A stretch of DNA of 6,868 bases. Origin: an uncultured Oscillospiraceae bacterium. GTDB taxonomy: Bacteria; Bacillota; Clostridia; Oscillospirales; Oscillospiraceae. The DNA lies in NCBI GenBank assembly GCA_900769995.1, contig CAAGIT010000132.1, forward strand, positions 1 through 6,868, given 5' to 3'. A model generated the notes under the pieces. It made no database searches. It had not been told where the DNA came from and saw nothing but the letters and a program-made list of their open reading frames with translations. The position numbers and the translations under genes were made by a program. This document shows positions 5,961 to 6,868 of this stretch, one piece after another; position 1 is the first letter of the stretch; each line of letters begins with the position of its first letter.

Positions 5961-6530
5961 TCAGCTCTCCACGCAGAGAGATTCGCTCGCCTTCAGACCG
6001 GCAGAGGATTCGTCAACAATCCCTTGCGTATGTAACAAGAGCTGCTGAAGCTGCTCAAAGTCGTTACGGAAAGCATCAAACAAGGTTTGAACATCCAGGG
6101 AAGCCGATGCCAGCTTTGCCTCGGTTTGGGCAAAAATTGTGCGCATCCGTTCGGCAGAGGCAGCAGCGCGTTCTCTTGCCATGCGCTCCGTCAGCTCGGC
6201 ACGGCGATAGGCAGCCAGCTCCATCTCATCCAGATTGATCGGCGGGGGAGTAACAACGCTGACGGCAGACGCTTCCTGCGCGGGCTGTGCGGTCTTATAT
6301 TCTTCGAGCTCCTCCTGCACAGCGGCAAGTGCGGCATTTGCACTTTCCAACGCGGCATTGGCAGCGTCCAGCTCCTTGCGGGTGCTGTCAAGCTCTGTCT
6401 GCAACTGTTCGGTTTCTTCTTTGTACCGACGAAGTGCCTTTTCGTGCTCCGCAGTCTGCTTTTGAATGAATTGCACCACGTCAGTGCGGTTAAAGCCGTG
6501 CAGCGCACTGCGGAAATTCTCCTTTGCCAT
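5961..6530 (-). CDS. DivIVA-like coiled-coil protein
   Basis: This 189-aa protein starts with a short DivIVA-type N-terminal motif, FRSALHGFNRTDVVQFI (6-22); the family uses this region to bind curved or polar membrane. A long coiled coil follows (about 23-79, heptad-rich, with a repeated ANAAL at 57-61 and 64-68). Then comes a Pro/Ala/Val linker (about 80-100) and a second helical region rich in Ala, Glu and Arg to the end. No membrane span or signal. The likely role is a cytoplasmic scaffold in cell division, polarity or envelope synthesis; family membership rests mainly on the N-terminus, so a general coiled-coil protein is the alternative. A GTG at 6542 is in frame, but ATG at 6530 is preferred because GAGGG (6540-6536) is five bases before it and the motif follows directly. 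It is upstream of, and probably cotranscribed with, the PAP2 gene, which fits an envelope-linked operon. Confidence 0.8.
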   Translation of the reverse strand: MAKENFRSALHGFNRTDVVQFIQKQTAEHEKALRRYKEETEQLQTELDSTRKELDAANAALESANAALAAVQEELEEYKTAQPAQEASAVSVVTPPPINLDEMELAAYRRAELTERMARERAAASAERMRTIFAQTEAKLASASLDVQTLFDAFRNDFEQLQQLLLHTQGIVDESSAGLKASESLCVES

Positions 6531-6535
6531 AATAT

Positions 6536-6540
6536 CCCTC
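6536..6540 (-). promoter_or_regulatory. Ribosome site that sets the DivIVA-like start
   Basis: Reverse-strand GAGGG lies five bases before ATG 6530-6528. It overlaps the alternative in-frame GTG at 6542-6540, which argues against that GTG as the start. Confidence 0.65.
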
Positions 6541-6610
6541 ACGATCCGAAAATCTGACGAAGATCTTCCAGTACTTGCGATTTGTGCAATATTTTACCTA
6601 ATACAAATTC

Positions 6611-6639
6611 ATTATAGCACGAATGGTGAGAAAAGACAA
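6611..6639 (-). promoter_or_regulatory. Extended -10 promoter for the DivIVA-like/PAP2 operon
   Basis: On the reverse strand, -35 TTGTCT (6639-6634), a 17-bp spacer and a perfect TATAAT (6616-6611) preceded by TGC form an extended -10. The predicted start is near 6604, giving a leader of about 74 nt before the ATG at 6530. I see no riboswitch or stable hairpin in that leader. Confidence 0.8.
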
Positions 6640-6709
6640 TATCTATGACAGCTTTTTTGTCGGATTTCAGAGATGTCCGAAAAAGATGAAAAATGGGGAA
6701 GAAAATCAC

Positions 6710-6738
6710 TTTACTTTCGCGACAGTTTCTGTTATAAT
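6710..6738 (+). promoter_or_regulatory. Promoter of the tRNA-Arg gene
   Basis: TTTACT (6710-6715, four of six), a 17-bp spacer and a perfect TATAAT (6733-6738) preceded by TGT give an extended -10. The predicted start is near 6745, about eight bases before the mature tRNA. It is divergent from the promoter at 6611-6639; the roughly 70 bp between them is AT-rich, with one weak imperfect hairpin and nothing else I recognise. Confidence 0.8.
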
Positions 6739-6752
6739 ACAAGGCAGTAAAT

Positions 6753-6828
6753 GCGCCGGTGGCTCAATGGATAGAGCATCGGATTCCGGTTCCGAGGGTT
6801 GGGGGTTCGAGTCCCTTCCGGCGTGCCA
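6753..6828 (+). tRNA. tRNA-Arg (anticodon CCG), CCA encoded
   Basis: A 76-nt cloverleaf is complete. The acceptor stem GCGCCGG pairs with CCGGCGT (first pair G-U), followed by discriminator G and encoded CCA. The anticodon stem TCGGA/TCCGA (6779-6783, 6791-6795) closes the loop TTCCGGT with anticodon CCG at 6786-6788, which reads CGG (Arg). The T arm is GGGGG-TTCGAGT-CCCTT with two G-U pairs, and the D arm (GCTC...GAGC) is normal. It is a single tRNA with its own promoter and a following hairpin. tRNA 3' ends are common integration sites, but no integrase or second att copy is present here. Confidence 0.97.
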
Positions 6829-6833
6829 GAAAA

Positions 6834-6868
6834 GAAACACCTTTTGTCTACCGGACAAAAGGTGTTTC
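6834..6868 (+). terminator. Hairpin terminator after the tRNA, cut by the contig end
   Basis: GAAACACCTTTTGTC (6834-6848) pairs perfectly over 15 bp with GACAAAAGGTGTTTC (6854-6868) around a 5-nt loop. It begins five bases after the tRNA CCA, as expected of a tRNA terminator. The T-tract that should follow lies beyond the last base, so termination is inferred from the stem alone. Confidence 0.75.

Noticed and set aside
6654..6685. Hairpin TCGGA/TCCGA with flanking T and A runs between the divergent promoters
   Set aside because: Only five perfect pairs with an 11-nt loop and a bulge before the T/A pairing, and no T-tract on either exit side, so it is not a convincing terminator or attenuator.
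6539..6742. 67-aa reverse-strand open frame over the intergenic region
   Set aside because: It contains the DivIVA promoter boxes inside it and overlaps the tRNA promoter; no ribosome site. Only its last part is kept as a weak leader-peptide idea.
6753..6868. tRNA-Arg as an attachment site of a mobile element
   Set aside because: No integrase, no duplicated tRNA 3' end and no composition shift is visible in the window.
1..6868. CRISPR array, insertion sequence, phage or plasmid genes
   Set aside because: No direct-repeat array, transposase, integrase, replication or structural phage motif was found on either strand.

Overview
This 6,868-bp window looks like a complete short assembly contig rather than a slice of a larger one. 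The first 35 bases are Illumina adapter sequence, and the last base is the last base of a perfect hairpin arm. Moderately GC-rich coding DNA, strong AAGGAGG-type ribosome sites, sigma-A style promoters, a DivIVA-type coiled-coil protein and an EcsA-like ABC ATPase point to a Firmicute. A gut-type Clostridium (Oscillospiraceae/Ruminococcaceae-like) is my best guess, but no marker gene settles it.

Layout: (1) Positions 1-35 are adapter. (2) Positions 36-702 (-) hold an ABC transporter ATPase whose C-terminus is cut off by the contig end. (3) Positions 703-834 carry two back-to-back promoters with near-consensus boxes, one for the ABC gene and one for the next gene. (4) Positions 835-1158 (+) hold an unrecognised 107-aa protein followed by its own terminator. 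(5) Positions 1312-5189 (+) form a tight two-gene operon with an ATGA overlap. Its first gene is a 2-isopropylmalate-synthase (LeuA)-like protein that keeps the C-terminal regulatory domain but has lost nearly all recognised catalytic and metal residues. Its second gene is an 821-aa fusion of a xylose-isomerase-like TIM barrel (sugar phosphate isomerase/epimerase superfamily) to a complete acyl-CoA synthetase/AMP ligase. A 12-bp stem terminator follows and serves both strands. (6) Positions 5231-6530 (-) hold a DivIVA-like coiled-coil gene and then a membrane PAP2 phosphatase, apparently one operon driven by an extended -10 promoter. (7) Positions 6710-6868 (+) hold a promoter, tRNA-Arg(CCG) with encoded CCA, and a 15-bp hairpin ending exactly at the window edge.

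The most interesting part is 1312-5189. The degenerate LeuA-like protein is translationally coupled to a TIM-barrel/AMP-ligase fusion. The barrel and ligase keep their expected active-site residues while the LeuA partner does not, so a working isomerase/ligase enzyme sits next to what looks like a pseudoenzyme or repurposed enzyme that may still sense a ligand through its LeuA regulatory domain. The pathway is not identifiable from the window; its function is inference. The other genes look like ordinary housekeeping or envelope functions.
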